This document shows positions 6,993-16,490 of a stretch of DNA of 64,000 nucleotides, piece after piece. The stretch comes from Streptomyces asiaticus (GTDB taxonomy: Bacteria > Actinomycetota > Actinomycetes > Streptomycetales > Streptomycetaceae): contig NZ_JAGSHX010000006.1 of assembly GCF_018138715.1 (NCBI RefSeq), positions 1,860,001 to 1,924,000 on the forward strand, in the 5' to 3' direction. A model generated the notes under the pieces. The model ran no database searches and was not told where the DNA came from. It saw only the letters and a program-made list of their open reading frames with translations. Each line of letters starts with the position of its first letter. The first letter of the stretch is position 1. The position numbers were made by a program, and so were the translations under genes.

Positions 6993-9900
6993 GTGAGCGC
7001 TGAGGCAGCTGCCATCAATCTCGGGCGGACGGTCGCCACCCGCGTCGTGCGGTTATGGCTCGAACCGCGCCGGCGCGAGCAGGAAGGCCGGATGGAGATG
7101 TCCGCCCTGGTCCGGCGGCGGGTGCCGGGGCTGCGGGCGCAGCGGGGTGTGGAGCGGCAGTTCGAGCAGATCGCGGACGCGGTCGCGGCGCGGCTGGAGC
7201 CCATGTGCGGGCATGAGTTCCGCGACTTGGAGGAGGGCGGGCGGCAGGCGGCGCTCGACGCCGTGACGGCGGCCTTCGGCCGCGCGGACCTGTCCGACGA
7301 GGCGATCCTCGGGTCCGACGCCAACCCCGCCGAGCTGGCCCGCCGGGTGCGGGCCTCCGCTCCCCCGCCCGCCGGGCTGGGCGAGGCGGCCACGCACTTC
7401 TACGAGCTGCTGCTGGCCGAGTGCTGCGACTGCTATGTGCGGATCCTCCAGCGGCTCCCGGTCTTCACCGAGCGCGGGATCGCCGAGCTGCTGGGGCGGG
7501 TCGGCGAGCTCGGCCCCGAGCTGAGCCGGGTGCTGGAGCGGCTCCCGGTCAGATCGCTGTACGCGCCGCAGGGGGCGGACCAGGACGCCGCCTTCCGCAG
7601 GGAGTACCTGGAGTTCCTCAGCCGCGCCCTGGACGAGGTGGAGCTGTTCAGCTTCACGGCCGGTCAGGCCCCGCGCACCAAGTTGTCCGTCGCCTACATC
7701 AGTCTGCGGGTCAGCACGGGCGGAGACGGGCGGGCGGCGCGGCGGTCAGTCGGTGGGCCCGACCAACTGCTGCGGACGGGCATCAGCTCATGGGACGGTC
7801 CCGAGCAGGAGTCGTCGGCGAGCGTACGGGTCGAGGCGGCACTGAAGGAGTCGGCTCGCATTCTGCTGCGCGGGGAGGCGGGTTCCGGCAAGACGACGCT
7901 GCTCAACTGGCTGGCCGTCACCGCAGCGCGCGGCGCCTTCGGCGGGGATCTGGCCGAGTGGAACGGTCTGATCCCCGTCCTGGTCAAACTGCGGCGTTAC
8001 GCCTCGCGCGAGCTGCCACGGCCGGAGGAACTGCTGGACGCCACGGCCGGACCGCTGACCGGCCATATGCCCCGGGCATGGATGGACCGCGAGTTCCAGG
8101 CGGGGCGGGTGCTGCTGCTCGTCGACGGGGTGGACGAGCTCGTCGCGGGCGAGCGGCGCAAGGTCCGGGAGTGGCTGCGGCTGCTGCTCAACGCCTATCC
8201 GCAGACCCGAACGGTGGTGACGTCCCGGCCGACCGCCGCGCGCGGCGACTGGCTGCGCGCGGAGGGCTTCGCCCCGGTGGGGCTGGAGCGGATGACGCCC
8301 GCGGATCTTCGGGCGTTCGTACGGCAGTGGCATCAGGCGGTGGGAGCCCAGGGCGGCGATCTGCCATGCGCCCTGGAGGAGCTGCCGCACTACGAGCGGG
8401 CATTGCTGGCGGCCCTCCAGGACCGCCCTCATCTGCGGACGCTCGCGGCGAGCCCCCTGCTGGCCGCGCTGCTGTGCGCGTTGCACCTGGGACGGCGCCG
8501 GCGGCTGCCGCGCAACCGCATGGAGCTGTACCGCATAGCCCTGGAACTGCTGGTGCAGCGCCGCGACGCGGAGCGCGGGGTGCCCAGCGCGCTGGACGTA
8601 CAGCTCAGCCTGACCGACAAGCTGTGTGTGCTGCGGGATCTGGCATGGCGGCTTTCGGACAACAACCGCAGTGAGATTTCCACGGAGAAGGCGCTGGCTC
8701 ATGTCACCGTCAAGGTGGCGTCGATGCGCCATCTGGACACCGAGGGCGAGGCGGTGCTGGATCACCTGGTGTCGCGTTCGGGAGTGCTGCGCGTCCCCGC
8801 CGAGGACCGCATCGACTTCCTGCACCGCAGCTTCCAGGAGTACCTGGCGGCAGAGGAGGCGGCGGCAGAGGACCGCATCGGCAACCTGGTCGAGCGGGCC
8901 CATCTGGACACCTGGCGCGAGACCATCATCATGGCCGCCGGACATGCCAACCGCAGTCAGCGGCAGGAGCTCGTCACCGGCATCCTCGACCGCGCGGAGG
9001 CCGAACGCCGCCATGCGCGGGGCCTGCGGCTGCTGGCGGCGTCCTGCCTGGAGACGATGGAGTCCGTGCAGGAGGGGCTCGCGACACGGCTGGACGAGAA
9101 CCTCCGGGTGCTGGTGCCGCCGAGGCGCCGGAAGGACGCCGTGTCACTCGCGGCGGTGGGGGATCCGGTGCTCCGCCGGCTGCCGCGCTCACTGGACGGT
9201 CTGACGGACGCGGCGGCCAGGGCGGCGGTGCGGACCGCCGCGCTCATCGGTGGCGAGCGTGCGCTCGATGTGCTGGATGCTTACGCGGAGGCGGAACGAG
9301 TCGGCGCGCACCAAGAACTCGCCGATGCCTGGGAGTATTTCGATCCGGACGAGTACGCCCAGCGCGTGCTCGCCAAGATTTCCCTGGAACGCGTCACGCT
9401 GAAGCTCTCCCACCCCAGCCAGTGGGCCGCGGCCAGGAAGCTGGCGTCGGTACGGAAGCTGTCGATCAGCCATCCGCTCACTTCCGGTCTCGCGACGCTC
9501 ACGGACTTCCCCGGACTCTCATCGCTGTGGATCTCACGGCTGGTGGGCGACAACGACCTGAGCCCGCTCGCCGCCCACGCGCAGCTCAGCACGCTTTGGA
9601 TCCTCGGAGACACTGCCCTGGAGGACGCCTCACCATTGAGCGCGCTCACGCACCTTCAGGAATTGAGCCTCACCGGCTGGCCTTCCCTCCCGCCCGTGAG
9701 CGAAATCCCGATACCGGAAACCTTGACCAAACTGAGCTTGGGAGACCTGCCTCACGATCCTGATCTGCGGTTCCTTCACGATCTGCCACCGCTCGACAGG
9801 CTCTACCTGGCAGGCTCGGGGACTCCGCGTCACCTCGCGAGCTTTTCAGCGGTGACCACCCCGGAGCGACTTTGGCTGGGCGGTTTCGACCTCTCCGCAT

Positions 9901-10169
9901 GCCTCCCCGACATGTCAGCTTTCCTTCGCATCCCGGACCTGAGCTTCTACCGTTGCGTCTTTCCAGCCGACCTCGGCCCGCTCAACGCCGTCCCCTCTCT
10001 TGAGACCGTGTTCTTCGGTGAATGCCGGGGCCCGCACCCCGGCCCCCTGGACCTCTCGTCCCTGGCCGGGCGTTCGGCCCCGACACAGCTCACCGTCAAG
10101 GTGGGCAGGACGCAAACAGCCGCCGGGACCGAACAACTCGGTCCCGGCATCCGCGTCCAGCACCTGTAG
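6993..10169 (+). CDS. NACHT-domain STAND NTPase with C-terminal leucine-rich repeats (bacterial NLR)
   Basis: This 1058-residue protein has NLR architecture. Residues 1 to about 240 form a helical N-terminal region with no effector motif I recognise. The NACHT NTPase follows, with Walker A GEAGSGKTT (294-302), Walker B VLLLVDGVDEL (373-383) and a sensor segment TVVTSRPTA (407-415). The helical winged-helix region ends in FLHRSFQEYLAAEEAA (about 607-622), a typical NACHT-family marker. Residues about 830-1040 form degenerate leucine-rich repeats (LSSLWISRL, LSTLWILGD, LQELSLTGW, LTKLSLGDL, LDRLYLAG). Bacterial NACHT proteins are known anti-phage proteins, and LRRs would be the sensor. The start could be GTG or ATG near 6993, close to a 21-bp tandem repeat. 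Upstream are IS remnants; downstream, convergent allantoicase ends 9 bp away. An NTP-dependent regulatory role is the alternative to defence. Confidence 0.88.
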   Translation: MSAEAAAINLGRTVATRVVRLWLEPRRREQEGRMEMSALVRRRVPGLRAQRGVERQFEQIADAVAARLEPMCGHEFRDLEEGGRQAALDAVTAAFGRADLSDEAILGSDANPAELARRVRASAPPPAGLGEAATHFYELLLAECCDCYVRILQRLPVFTERGIAELLGRVGELGPELSRVLERLPVRSLYAPQGADQDAAFRREYLEFLSRALDEVELFSFTAGQAPRTKLSVAYISLRVSTGGDGRAARRSVGGPDQLLRTGISSWDGPEQESSASVRVEAALKESARILLRGEAGSGKTTLLNWLAVTAARGAFGGDLAEWNGLIPVLVKLRRYASRELPRPEELLDATAGPLTGHMPRAWMDREFQAGRVLLLVDGVDELVAGERRKVREWLRLLLNAYPQTRTVVTSRPTAARGDWLRAEGFAPVGLERMTPADLRAFVRQWHQAVGAQGGDLPCALEELPHYERALLAALQDRPHLRTLAASPLLAALLCALHLGRRRRLPRNRMELYRIALELLVQRRDAERGVPSALDVQLSLTDKLCVLRDLAWRLSDNNRSEISTEKALAHVTVKVASMRHLDTEGEAVLDHLVSRSGVLRVPAEDRIDFLHRSFQEYLAAEEAAAEDRIGNLVERAHLDTWRETIIMAAGHANRSQRQELVTGILDRAEAERRHARGLRLLAASCLETMESVQEGLATRLDENLRVLVPPRRRKDAVSLAAVGDPVLRRLPRSLDGLTDAAARAAVRTAALIGGERALDVLDAYAEAERVGAHQELADAWEYFDPDEYAQRVLAKISLERVTLKLSHPSQWAAARKLASVRKLSISHPLTSGLATLTDFPGLSSLWISRLVGDNDLSPLAAHAQLSTLWILGDTALEDASPLSALTHLQELSLTGWPSLPPVSEIPIPETLTKLSLGDLPHDPDLRFLHDLPPLDRLYLAGSGTPRHLASFSAVTTPERLWLGGFDLSACLPDMSAFLRIPDLSFYRCVFPADLGPLNAVPSLETVFFGECRGPHPGPLDLSSLAGRSAPTQLTVKVGRTQTAAGTEQLGPGIRVQHL

Positions 10170-10177
10170 CGCCGGAG

Positions 10178-11326
10178 CTAGCCGCCGCCCAGCTCCGCAT
10201 GGCGCGCCGCCAGCCACCTCGCGCCCTCCTCCGTCAGCGAGCCGTGCAACCGCAGCCGGCCCACGCCGCCGTCCGGATAGATGTCGATCCGGACGTGGGT
10301 CACCGGCGGGGCCGCGTCCAGGAGGAAGCGGTGGACCGTGTCGGGCTGGAGGCGGGTGCGGGGCAGGAGTTCGGTCCAGGCCGGGGCCGTGGGGTCGGCC
10401 GGGTCCGCGCCGGTTGTCGCGTCGAGGCCGTACAGCGCCGCCCAGCCCGGTGCGTTGCCCTTGTAGCAGCCGGTGTCGATCTCCACGGCGCGGATGGTCC
10501 CCTGGGCGGCGAGGCGGTAGCGGACCCAGTCGTGGCCCGTGTCGCGGCGCCGGCGGGTCTCCCAGCCCTCGTCCATCCGGCGGGAGCGGCCCGGCCCGAT
10601 GGAGTTGGCGGGCGGGGAGTAGAAGCGGTCGGAGGCGTCCTCGGCCGCGCCGCCGCACTCCAGCGCCACCAGGTCGAAGGTGCCGAGGGCGGTGAGCCAG
10701 GCCGGTTCTGGGGCGGCCTCGCCGTGGACGCGGAGGCGGGCGATGCCGCCGTCGGGGTGCTGTTTGAGGCGGAGGTGGGTGAAGCGGCGGCGTACGGAGA
10801 CGGGGAAGCCGTTGGCCGCGTGGCCGCCGATCTGCGTACGGGGGACGAGCTCGGTCCATACGACGTCGTCGGCGAGGAGCTCCTCGGGGGACGGGGTGCC
10901 GTCCACGGCCGTGGCCTCGACGCTCACCGCGCGCGGGTAGTTGCCGCGGAAGTGGGCGGTGTCGACGACGATGCCGTGGACGACCCCGGGCGCGCCGAGG
11001 CGGATCAGGGCCCAGTCGTGGTCGTCCTCGGCCGGATGCGGGGTGCCGGCCGAGGCCCCGCGCCGCCGCCGGGTCTCCCAGCCGTCCATGACCTTGCCCT
11101 TGTGGCCGAAGGACTCGGGGTCGAAGCGCGGGTCTTCGGGCTTCAGCAGGTTCTCGCGCTCGGCGAAGAACTCGTCGTTGGCCGCGATCACGCTTCCGCC
11201 GAGCCGCCGGTCGGCCAGGTCCACGAGATGGGTGAAGGGGAGGTCGGCGGTCCGGTAGTCGGCGTACGGATCGCCGCCGCCGTACGGGGCGGCGTCGCCG
11301 GTGAAGCGGGGGATCGGCGCGGTCAT
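10178..11326 (-). CDS. alc: Allantoicase
   Basis: This 382-residue cytoplasmic enzyme hydrolyses allantoate to S-ureidoglycolate and urea. It consists of two tandem homologous beta-jelly-roll halves. The first shows [24 protein letters not shown] and [14 protein letters not shown]. The second repeats these as [24 protein letters not shown] and [13 protein letters not shown]. These paired motifs are diagnostic. The ATG at 11324-11326 overlaps the stop codon of allantoinase (ATGA), so the two genes are translationally coupled and made in step. An in-frame upstream extension to 11407 overlaps allB and is not needed. Confidence 0.96.
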   Translation of the reverse strand: MTAPIPRFTGDAAPYGGGDPYADYRTADLPFTHLVDLADRRLGGSVIAANDEFFAERENLLKPEDPRFDPESFGHKGKVMDGWETRRRRGASAGTPHPAEDDHDWALIRLGAPGVVHGIVVDTAHFRGNYPRAVSVEATAVDGTPSPEELLADDVVWTELVPRTQIGGHAANGFPVSVRRRFTHLRLKQHPDGGIARLRVHGEAAPEPAWLTALGTFDLVALECGGAAEDASDRFYSPPANSIGPGRSRRMDEGWETRRRRDTGHDWVRYRLAAQGTIRAVEIDTGCYKGNAPGWAALYGLDATTGADPADPTAPAWTELLPRTRLQPDTVHRFLLDAAPPVTHVRIDIYPDGGVGRLRLHGSLTEEGARWLAARHAELGGG

Positions 11327-12666
11327 GTGCGGTGCTGCCTCTCCAGGAGTCGGCCGGTGGGTTCCGTCGGCGTGCCATGGTCGGCGATCTTCCGGCCGCG
11401 CAGCCATGTGGACCGTACGACGCCGTACAGCGTTCTGCCCGCATAGGCGGTGACCTGGTTGCGGTGGTGGAGGGCGGCGGGGTCGACGGTGAAGGTCTCG
11501 TCGGGGGCGAGGACCGCGAAGTCGGCGTCGCGCCCGGGCTCGATGGCGCCCTTACGGTCGAGACCGACGAGCGCGGCGGGGCCGGTGGACATCCAGCGGG
11601 CCACGTCGTGGAGGGTGTGGCCGCGCCGCCGGGCCGCCGTCCAGACGGCCGGGAGCCCGAGCTGGAGCGAGGAGATGCCGCCCCAGGCCCGCCCGAAGTC
11701 GCCGACCTTGAGGTCGGCCGTGCAGGGCGAGTGGTCGGAGACCACGCAGTCGATCTCCCCGGCCGCCAGGCCCGCCCACAGCGCGTCCTGGTTGGCGGCC
11801 TCCCGGATGGGCGGACAGCATTTGAACTCCGTGGCACCGTCGGGGACTTCCTCGGCGGTGAGGGTCAGGAAGTGCGGGCAGGTCTCCACGGTGATCCGGA
11901 CGCCCTCGCGCCGTGCGTCGGCGATCAGCGGCAGCGCCTCGGCGGACGAGAGGTGCAGGACGTGGACGCGGGCGTCCAGCTCGCGGGCGAGGGCGATGAG
12001 GCCCGCGATGGCCTCGTTCTCGGCGGTGCGCGGGCGGGAGGCGAGGAAGTCGGCGTAGCGCGGGCCGGTGGGCGGCGGGGCGCCGTCGATGAGGCGGGCG
12101 TCCTCGGCGTGGACGATGAGCAGTCCGCCGAAGCCCGCGATCTCACGGAGGGCGGTCCGGAGCCGGCCGGGGTCGAGTGGCGGGAATTCGTCCACGCCGG
12201 AGGGGAGCAGGAACGCCTTGAAGCCGAGGACGCCCGCGTCGTGCAGCGGCCGTAGCTCCGGGACGTTCCCGGGCACGGCCCCGCCCCAGAACCCGATGTC
12301 GACATGGGCCGACCGCCGGGCGACGGCCCGTTTGACCTCCAGGGCCGGGACGGTGGTGGTCGGCGGGACGCTGTTGAGCGGCATGTCGACGAGGGTGGTG
12401 ACGCCGCCGGCCGCGGCGGCGCGGGTGGCCGAGCCGAAACCCTCCCATGCGGTGCGGCCGGGGTCGTTGACATGGACGTGGGTGTCGACGAGGCCGGGGA
12501 GCAGGACGTCGTCGCCGAGGTCCTCGACCCGTGCGCCGTCCGGGTCCGGTGCGTCGTACGGCCCGACGGCCACGATGCGGCCGTCGGCGACGGACACGGA
12601 GGCCGCGCGCGGGCCGTCCGGCGTGACCACGTTGGCCGAGCGCAGCACCAGCTCGACGTCGGACAC
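11323..12666 (-). CDS. allB: Allantoinase
   Basis: This cyclic amidohydrolase opens the hydantoin ring of S-allantoin to allantoate. The binuclear metal ligands are visible: [10 protein letters not shown] near the N-terminus, the lysine to be carboxylated in [15 protein letters not shown] and HLSS in the middle, and VVSDHSPC towards the end. Length (about 447 residues) is normal. The GTG at 12664-12666 is chosen because a GAGGAGG ribosome binding site ends six bases upstream and the resulting N-terminus [10 protein letters not shown] matches the family. ATG 12672 and GTG 12681 sit too close to or within that site. It is coupled to alc downstream. A palindromic box (12698-12712) lies just upstream. 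Confidence 0.95.
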   Translation of the reverse strand: MSDVELVLRSANVVTPDGPRAASVSVADGRIVAVGPYDAPDPDGARVEDLGDDVLLPGLVDTHVHVNDPGRTAWEGFGSATRAAAAGGVTTLVDMPLNSVPPTTTVPALEVKRAVARRSAHVDIGFWGGAVPGNVPELRPLHDAGVLGFKAFLLPSGVDEFPPLDPGRLRTALREIAGFGGLLIVHAEDARLIDGAPPPTGPRYADFLASRPRTAENEAIAGLIALARELDARVHVLHLSSAEALPLIADARREGVRITVETCPHFLTLTAEEVPDGATEFKCCPPIREAANQDALWAGLAAGEIDCVVSDHSPCTADLKVGDFGRAWGGISSLQLGLPAVWTAARRRGHTLHDVARWMSTGPAALVGLDRKGAIEPGRDADFAVLAPDETFTVDPAALHHRNQVTAYAGRTLYGVVRSTWLRGRKIADHGTPTEPTGRLLERQHRT

Positions 12667-12697
12667 CGACATCCTCCTCACCCGCCAACTCCGGATT

Positions 12698-12712
12698 TTC
12701 CGCTACCCGGAA
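12698..12712. promoter_or_regulatory. Candidate AllR box upstream of allB
   Basis: TTCCG (12698-12702) and CGGAA (12708-12712) form an inverted repeat with a 5-base centre, 32 bp upstream of the allB start. The core TTCC-N7-GGAA recurs upstream of malate synthase (17742-17756) and in degenerate form before the permease (14251) and between racemase and allR (15101). All these genes would be expected under the IclR repressor AllR. Confidence 0.45.
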
Positions 12713-12732
12713 TTCATTTTTCGTTGCATTCT

Positions 12733-14217
12733 TCACTCCGTCGTCGGCCCGGTCAAGGCCCCGCCCGCCGTGACCTGCGAGGGAATCGGTACATCGGCCA
12801 GTTCGCCACCGACGCGGACCTTCGCCCTCACGGCATAGATGACCCCGGCGATGGCCATTCCGAAGACCCAGGAGAACGGGGCCACGTCCTCGAACCCCTT
12901 GACCAGGGCCAACACCGCCGAGACCGTAGCGGAGGGCACGAAGGCGATGATCGCCTCCGGGTTGAAACCCTTGCGGTAGTAGTAGGCTCCCGCCTTGTCG
13001 GCGCTGAAGAGCGCGTCGACATCGATGTTTCCGCGCCGCACCAGGTAGTAGTCCACGAGCAGCACGGCGACCAGCGGGCCGAGGAAGGCGCCGAGAGCGC
13101 CCAGGAAGTACTGGATGACGACCGGGCTCGAGTAGAGCTTCCACGGCATGACCACGATCGCGAGCACCGCCGTGATCATGCCCCCGCGCCGGAAGTCGAG
13201 GTACTTCGGCGCGAGGTTGGCGAAGTCGTACGCGGGCGAGACGAAGTTCGCCACGACGTTGATGCCGATGGTGGCGACCATGAAGGACACCGCGCCGGCC
13301 ACCGTGACCACCGGGTTGTCGATCCGCGCGATGACCTCGACCGGATCGGAGATCGCCTCGCCGAAGACCGAGATGGTGCCGGCCGTCATCAGCACCGAGA
13401 CGACGGCGAAGGCGGAGAAGTTCACCGGCAGTCCCAGCAGATTGCCGCGCCGGTAGGCCCGGTGGTCCGGGGTGAAGCGCGCGAAGTCGGCGTAGTTGAG
13501 CACGAGGGTGAGGAAGGTGGCGACGGTCAGACTGACCGCGATCAGGCTCTGGTGGAGCTGCTCGCGCCCGCTCAGCCCGGTCAGGCTGTCGGTGAGCGAG
13601 ATGTCGCCATCCGCCTTGGCGATCAGCCACACGGCGAGCGCGAGCATGACCAGCCAGACCACCGGGCCGGTGGCGAGGTCCTGCACCTTGCGGATGAACT
13701 CCATGCCCCGGGTGAGCAGCACCGCCTGCAGCAGCCACATCACCAGGAAGGCGATCCAGCCGAGGGTGGACAGCCCGAAGACGGAGTTGTGGTCGTATTC
13801 GGCGAGCGAGGGCGCCAGTTGGACGCCGAGGAGGATCAACGCCTCCGACGCCAGCCAGGTCTGGATGCCGTACCAGGCGACCGCCATCACCGCCCGCAGA
13901 AGGGCGGGGATATTGGCCCCGTACACACCCCAGCTGGCCCGTGCCAGCACGGGGAAGGGCACTCCGGTGCGGTGGCCGGCATGGCCCATGCGGTTCATGA
14001 ACCAGTAGAGGATGGTGACACCGGCCAGCAGGGACAGGAAGACCTCCCAGGTGGGCAGCCCCAGCACAAACAGGCTCGCCGCGAAGGTGTAGTTGCTGAT
14101 CGCATGGGTGTCGGACATCCACATGGCGAAGATGCTGTACGTTCCCCACTTGCGCTCCACGGCGGGCGCGAGGTCTTCGTTGTGGAGACGGGGGTCCGGT
14201 TCGACGGGTGATGCCAT
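12733..14217 (-). CDS. NCS1-family nucleobase:cation symporter, probable allantoin permease
   Basis: This 494-residue integral membrane transporter with about 12 helices belongs to the NCS1 family (PucI, CodB, Mhp1). The opening RLHNEDLAPAVERKWGTYSI and the SDTHAISNYTFAASLF helix-1 region are typical. Later landmarks are FPVLARASWGVYGANIPALL, VLNYADFARF and LGPLVAVLLVDYYLVRRG. It imports a purine-derived hydantoin, most likely allantoin, driven by sodium or protons. The substrate is inferred from position between racemase and allantoinase in one leftward gene set. ATG 14215-14217 is preferred, with GGAGGG four bases upstream, over an ATG at 14229. Confidence 0.92.
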   Translation of the reverse strand: MASPVEPDPRLHNEDLAPAVERKWGTYSIFAMWMSDTHAISNYTFAASLFVLGLPTWEVFLSLLAGVTILYWFMNRMGHAGHRTGVPFPVLARASWGVYGANIPALLRAVMAVAWYGIQTWLASEALILLGVQLAPSLAEYDHNSVFGLSTLGWIAFLVMWLLQAVLLTRGMEFIRKVQDLATGPVVWLVMLALAVWLIAKADGDISLTDSLTGLSGREQLHQSLIAVSLTVATFLTLVLNYADFARFTPDHRAYRRGNLLGLPVNFSAFAVVSVLMTAGTISVFGEAISDPVEVIARIDNPVVTVAGAVSFMVATIGINVVANFVSPAYDFANLAPKYLDFRRGGMITAVLAIVVMPWKLYSSPVVIQYFLGALGAFLGPLVAVLLVDYYLVRRGNIDVDALFSADKAGAYYYRKGFNPEAIIAFVPSATVSAVLALVKGFEDVAPFSWVFGMAIAGVIYAVRAKVRVGGELADVPIPSQVTAGGALTGPTTE

Positions 14218-14250
14218 GGCGCCCTCCATAAGAGTCGTCCGGAATAACTT

Positions 14251-14265
14251 TTCCGCATGACGGTG
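14251..14265. promoter_or_regulatory. Degenerate AllR-like box before the permease
   Basis: TTCC (14251-14254), seven bases, then GGTG (14262-14265) resembles the left half of the boxes before allB and aceB but has a poor right half. A separate inverted pair CGGAA / TTCCG (14240-14244 and 14251-14255) overlaps it. The gap is the only non-coding stretch between racemase and permease. Confidence 0.3.
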
Positions 14266-14322
14266 CCTTGAAGGTGTTGCCGTTCGATTACGCCGACGTT
14301 GCCCGCGGACTCACCCGTGGGA

Positions 14323-15057
14323 TCAGGACGGCCGGGCGCTGACAGGCCAGCCGCCGATGGCCTTGGGACGGGGCGGGGCGAAGGTGCGCACCTTGCTGGT
14401 GGAGAGACCGAGCCCGACCACCGACTCGGCGAACCGCACCGCGGCGGCGACGCCGTCCACGACCGGGACCCCGCCCAGCGCCGCCGAGACCTGGTCCTGG
14501 AGCCCGGCCATGCCACCGCACCCCAGGCAGATCACCTCGGCGCCGTCCCGCTCCACCACCTCGCGCGCGGTCCGCACGATGGCCTCGACGGTCCGCTCCG
14601 GGTCTTCCTCCAGCTCCAGCACGCCCAGGCCGGTGCCGCGCACCGCCGCGCAGCGCTGCGCCAGCCCGGCGATGAGCAGCCGGTCCCTGATCTGCGGTAC
14701 GGCCCGGTCGAGAGTGGTGACGACCCCGTAGGCGTGGCCGAGCATCATGGCCAGCTGGGCGGCGGACTCGGTGATGTCGAGGACCGGTACGTCGAGGAGT
14801 TCCTGCGCCCCCTCGCGGCCCGGCTCGCCGAAGCCGGCCATCACGAGGGCGTCGAAGGGCTCGTCGTACGTGGCCAGTCGGTCCAGTACGGCGGCGGCGC
14901 TGAGATAGCCCTCGAAGTGGCCCTCGATCGACTCGGGCCCCCACAGCGGCTCGGTGGCCACGATCTCGGTGCCGGGGCTCGCGCTCGCCTCCGCGATGGC
15001 CCGGATCGAGGCCGTCATGGAGGCGGTGGTGTTGGGGTTCAGCACGAGGATGCGCAT
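14323..15057 (-). CDS. Asp/Glu/hydantoin racemase family protein, probable allantoin racemase
   Basis: This 244-residue enzyme of the aspartate/glutamate racemase superfamily starts at ATG 15055-15057 after GGGAG. It carries the N-terminal MRILVLNPNTTASMTASI typical of hydantoin racemases. The two catalytic cysteines are not at standard aspartate-racemase positions: the first expected site reads ALVMAGFGEPG with Gly/Phe in place of Cys, and the second is VICLGCGGMAGL. Context (permease, allantoinase, allantoicase, AllR) points to interconversion of R- and S-allantoin so the S-specific allantoinase can use both. It is divergent from allR across a 290-bp control region. Confidence 0.85.
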   Translation of the reverse strand: MRILVLNPNTTASMTASIRAIAEASASPGTEIVATEPLWGPESIEGHFEGYLSAAAVLDRLATYDEPFDALVMAGFGEPGREGAQELLDVPVLDITESAAQLAMMLGHAYGVVTTLDRAVPQIRDRLLIAGLAQRCAAVRGTGLGVLELEEDPERTVEAIVRTAREVVERDGAEVICLGCGGMAGLQDQVSAALGGVPVVDGVAAAVRFAESVVGLGLSTSKVRTFAPPRPKAIGGWPVSARPS

Positions 15058-15100
15058 GGGACTCCCGCAGCGGTTCCGGTCCAGTGATTCAGGACGTCGA

Positions 15101-15125
15101 TTCCGTAGGATGAAAGTTGACTTTC
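15101..15125. promoter_or_regulatory. Palindrome in the racemase-allR divergent region
   Basis: A TTCC half-box (15101-15104) is followed by a perfect inverted repeat GAAAGT-TG-ACTTTC (15112-15125). It lies about 45 bp upstream of the racemase start and on the shared control region with allR, a natural place for an IclR-family regulator to control both genes. Confidence 0.45.
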
Positions 15126-15348
15126 GATACAGAGAACCTAGCCACCCCCGCCACCGGCGTCGAGGGAACCCGGTATTCCGGCATCGGTCGATCATGGCCA
15201 GTCCGCCATACCGGCCGTGACCGGCACCGACAGCATTTCCAAGCCCGCTGTGGGCGTCGCCGGGGACCGGTAGGCTGCCCGTGGCCGGTCGGCAGCGGAT
15301 CGTCACCGTATGCGGGCCGGTGCCGACCGCTGGGAAAGGAACACCGAC

Positions 15349-16140
15349 GTGCCGTCCGCCGAGTCCAAGACCGCCGCCACCACCGCCGGATCCGGTGGCG
15401 TCCAGTCCCTGGAGCGCGCCTTCGATCTGCTGGAGCGGATGGCCGACGCCGGGGGCGAGGTCGGACTGAGCGAGCTCTCCGCCAGCAGTGGACTTCCCCT
15501 GCCCACCATCCACCGACTCATGCGCACGTTGGTGGCCTGCGGATATGTGCGCCAGCAGGCAAACCGCCGGTACGCCCTGGGGCCCCGGCTGATCCGGCTC
15601 GGCGAGAGCTCGTCCCGGCTGCTGGGCAGCTGGGCGCGGCCGTATCTGGCGCGGCTGGTGGAGGAGACGGGCGAGACCGCGAACATGGCGCTGCTGGACG
15701 GCGATGAGGTGGTGTACGTCGCGCAGGTGCCCTCGCGCCACTCGATGCGGATGTTCACCGAGGTCGGGCGGCGGGTGCTGCCCCACACCACGGGAGTCGG
15801 CAAGGCGCTGCTGGCGGACACGCCCCCCGAGGAGGTGCGCGCCCTGCTGGCCCGCACCGGTATGCCCGCGGCGACGGAGAAGACGATCACCTCGCCGGAC
15901 GGGTTCCTCGAGGCGCTGCGGCAGGTCCACGAGCACGGCTACGCGGTGGACGACAACGAGCAGGAGATGGGCGTGCGCTGCCTCGCCGTCCCGGTGCCCG
16001 ACTCCCCCGCCCCGGCGGCCATCTCCATCTCGGGCCCGGCGGGCCGGGTGACCGACGAGGCCACTGAACGGATCGTGCCGATCCTCAAGGAGGTCGCGGC
16101 GGAGCTGTCGGACGCGCTGGCCAGCACGGGGTCCGCCTGA
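15349..16140 (+). CDS. allR: IclR-family transcriptional regulator of allantoin genes (AllR)
   Basis: This 263-residue regulator has an N-terminal winged helix (about residues 20-80: VQSLERAFDLLERMADAGGE, then LPLPTIHRLMRTLVACGYV) and a C-terminal IclR effector domain with MALLDGDEVVYVAQVPSRHS, LPHTTGVGKALLAD and the conserved DDNEQEMGVRCLAVPV. IclR proteins of this type bind glyoxylate or a related acid. The homologue AllR of S. coelicolor controls allantoin genes in the same neighbourhood. The GTG at 15349 is chosen because AAAGGA ends nine bases upstream; an upstream frame to 15310 lacks a site. Confidence 0.9.
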   Translation: MPSAESKTAATTAGSGGVQSLERAFDLLERMADAGGEVGLSELSASSGLPLPTIHRLMRTLVACGYVRQQANRRYALGPRLIRLGESSSRLLGSWARPYLARLVEETGETANMALLDGDEVVYVAQVPSRHSMRMFTEVGRRVLPHTTGVGKALLADTPPEEVRALLARTGMPAATEKTITSPDGFLEALRQVHEHGYAVDDNEQEMGVRCLAVPVPDSPAPAAISISGPAGRVTDEATERIVPILKEVAAELSDALASTGSA

Positions 16141-16214
16141 CGGCGGAGGGGAGCGACGGCGCGCCGCCCAAGCGGGCGGGGCCCGCTGAGCCACAAGCCG
16201 GGCGTGGGGATACT

Positions 16215-16369
16215 TTCCCCTCCCCGCCCCTTCCCGCAACCAGGGGCTCCGCCCCTGGACTCCGGAGTCCCGCCACGCGGCTGAGCCGCATACCGCCGTG
16301 GGAAGGGGCGAAGCCCCGGTCCGGGGTCTGGGGCTCTGCCCCAGTTTCGGGAAGGGGCGGGGAGGGGAA
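16215..16369. repeat. Interspersed GC-rich repeat with perfect 22-bp terminal inverted repeats
   Basis: A 22-bp arm at 16215-16236 is exactly complementary to 16348-16369. Between them are smaller stem-loops (GGGGCTCCGCCCC and GGGGCTCTGCCCC types). The same sequence family, including the stretch GCCCCAGTTTCGGGAAGGGG, occurs again at 44930-45340. It lies after allR and before the convergent DUF5955 gene, so it may also act as a terminator. No coding capacity is visible in 16141-16490. Confidence 0.7.
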
Positions 16370-16490
16370 CAGCCCGCCGCAGGCGTCATGATCCGCGGCG
16401 AGCGCGGTAGCACCCCAAGCGTCATTCGGCGCGCCCGGGGCCGCCGGGCCGGACGGATCCGCCTTGCCCGTTGCCCGTTGGCCGGGTCGC

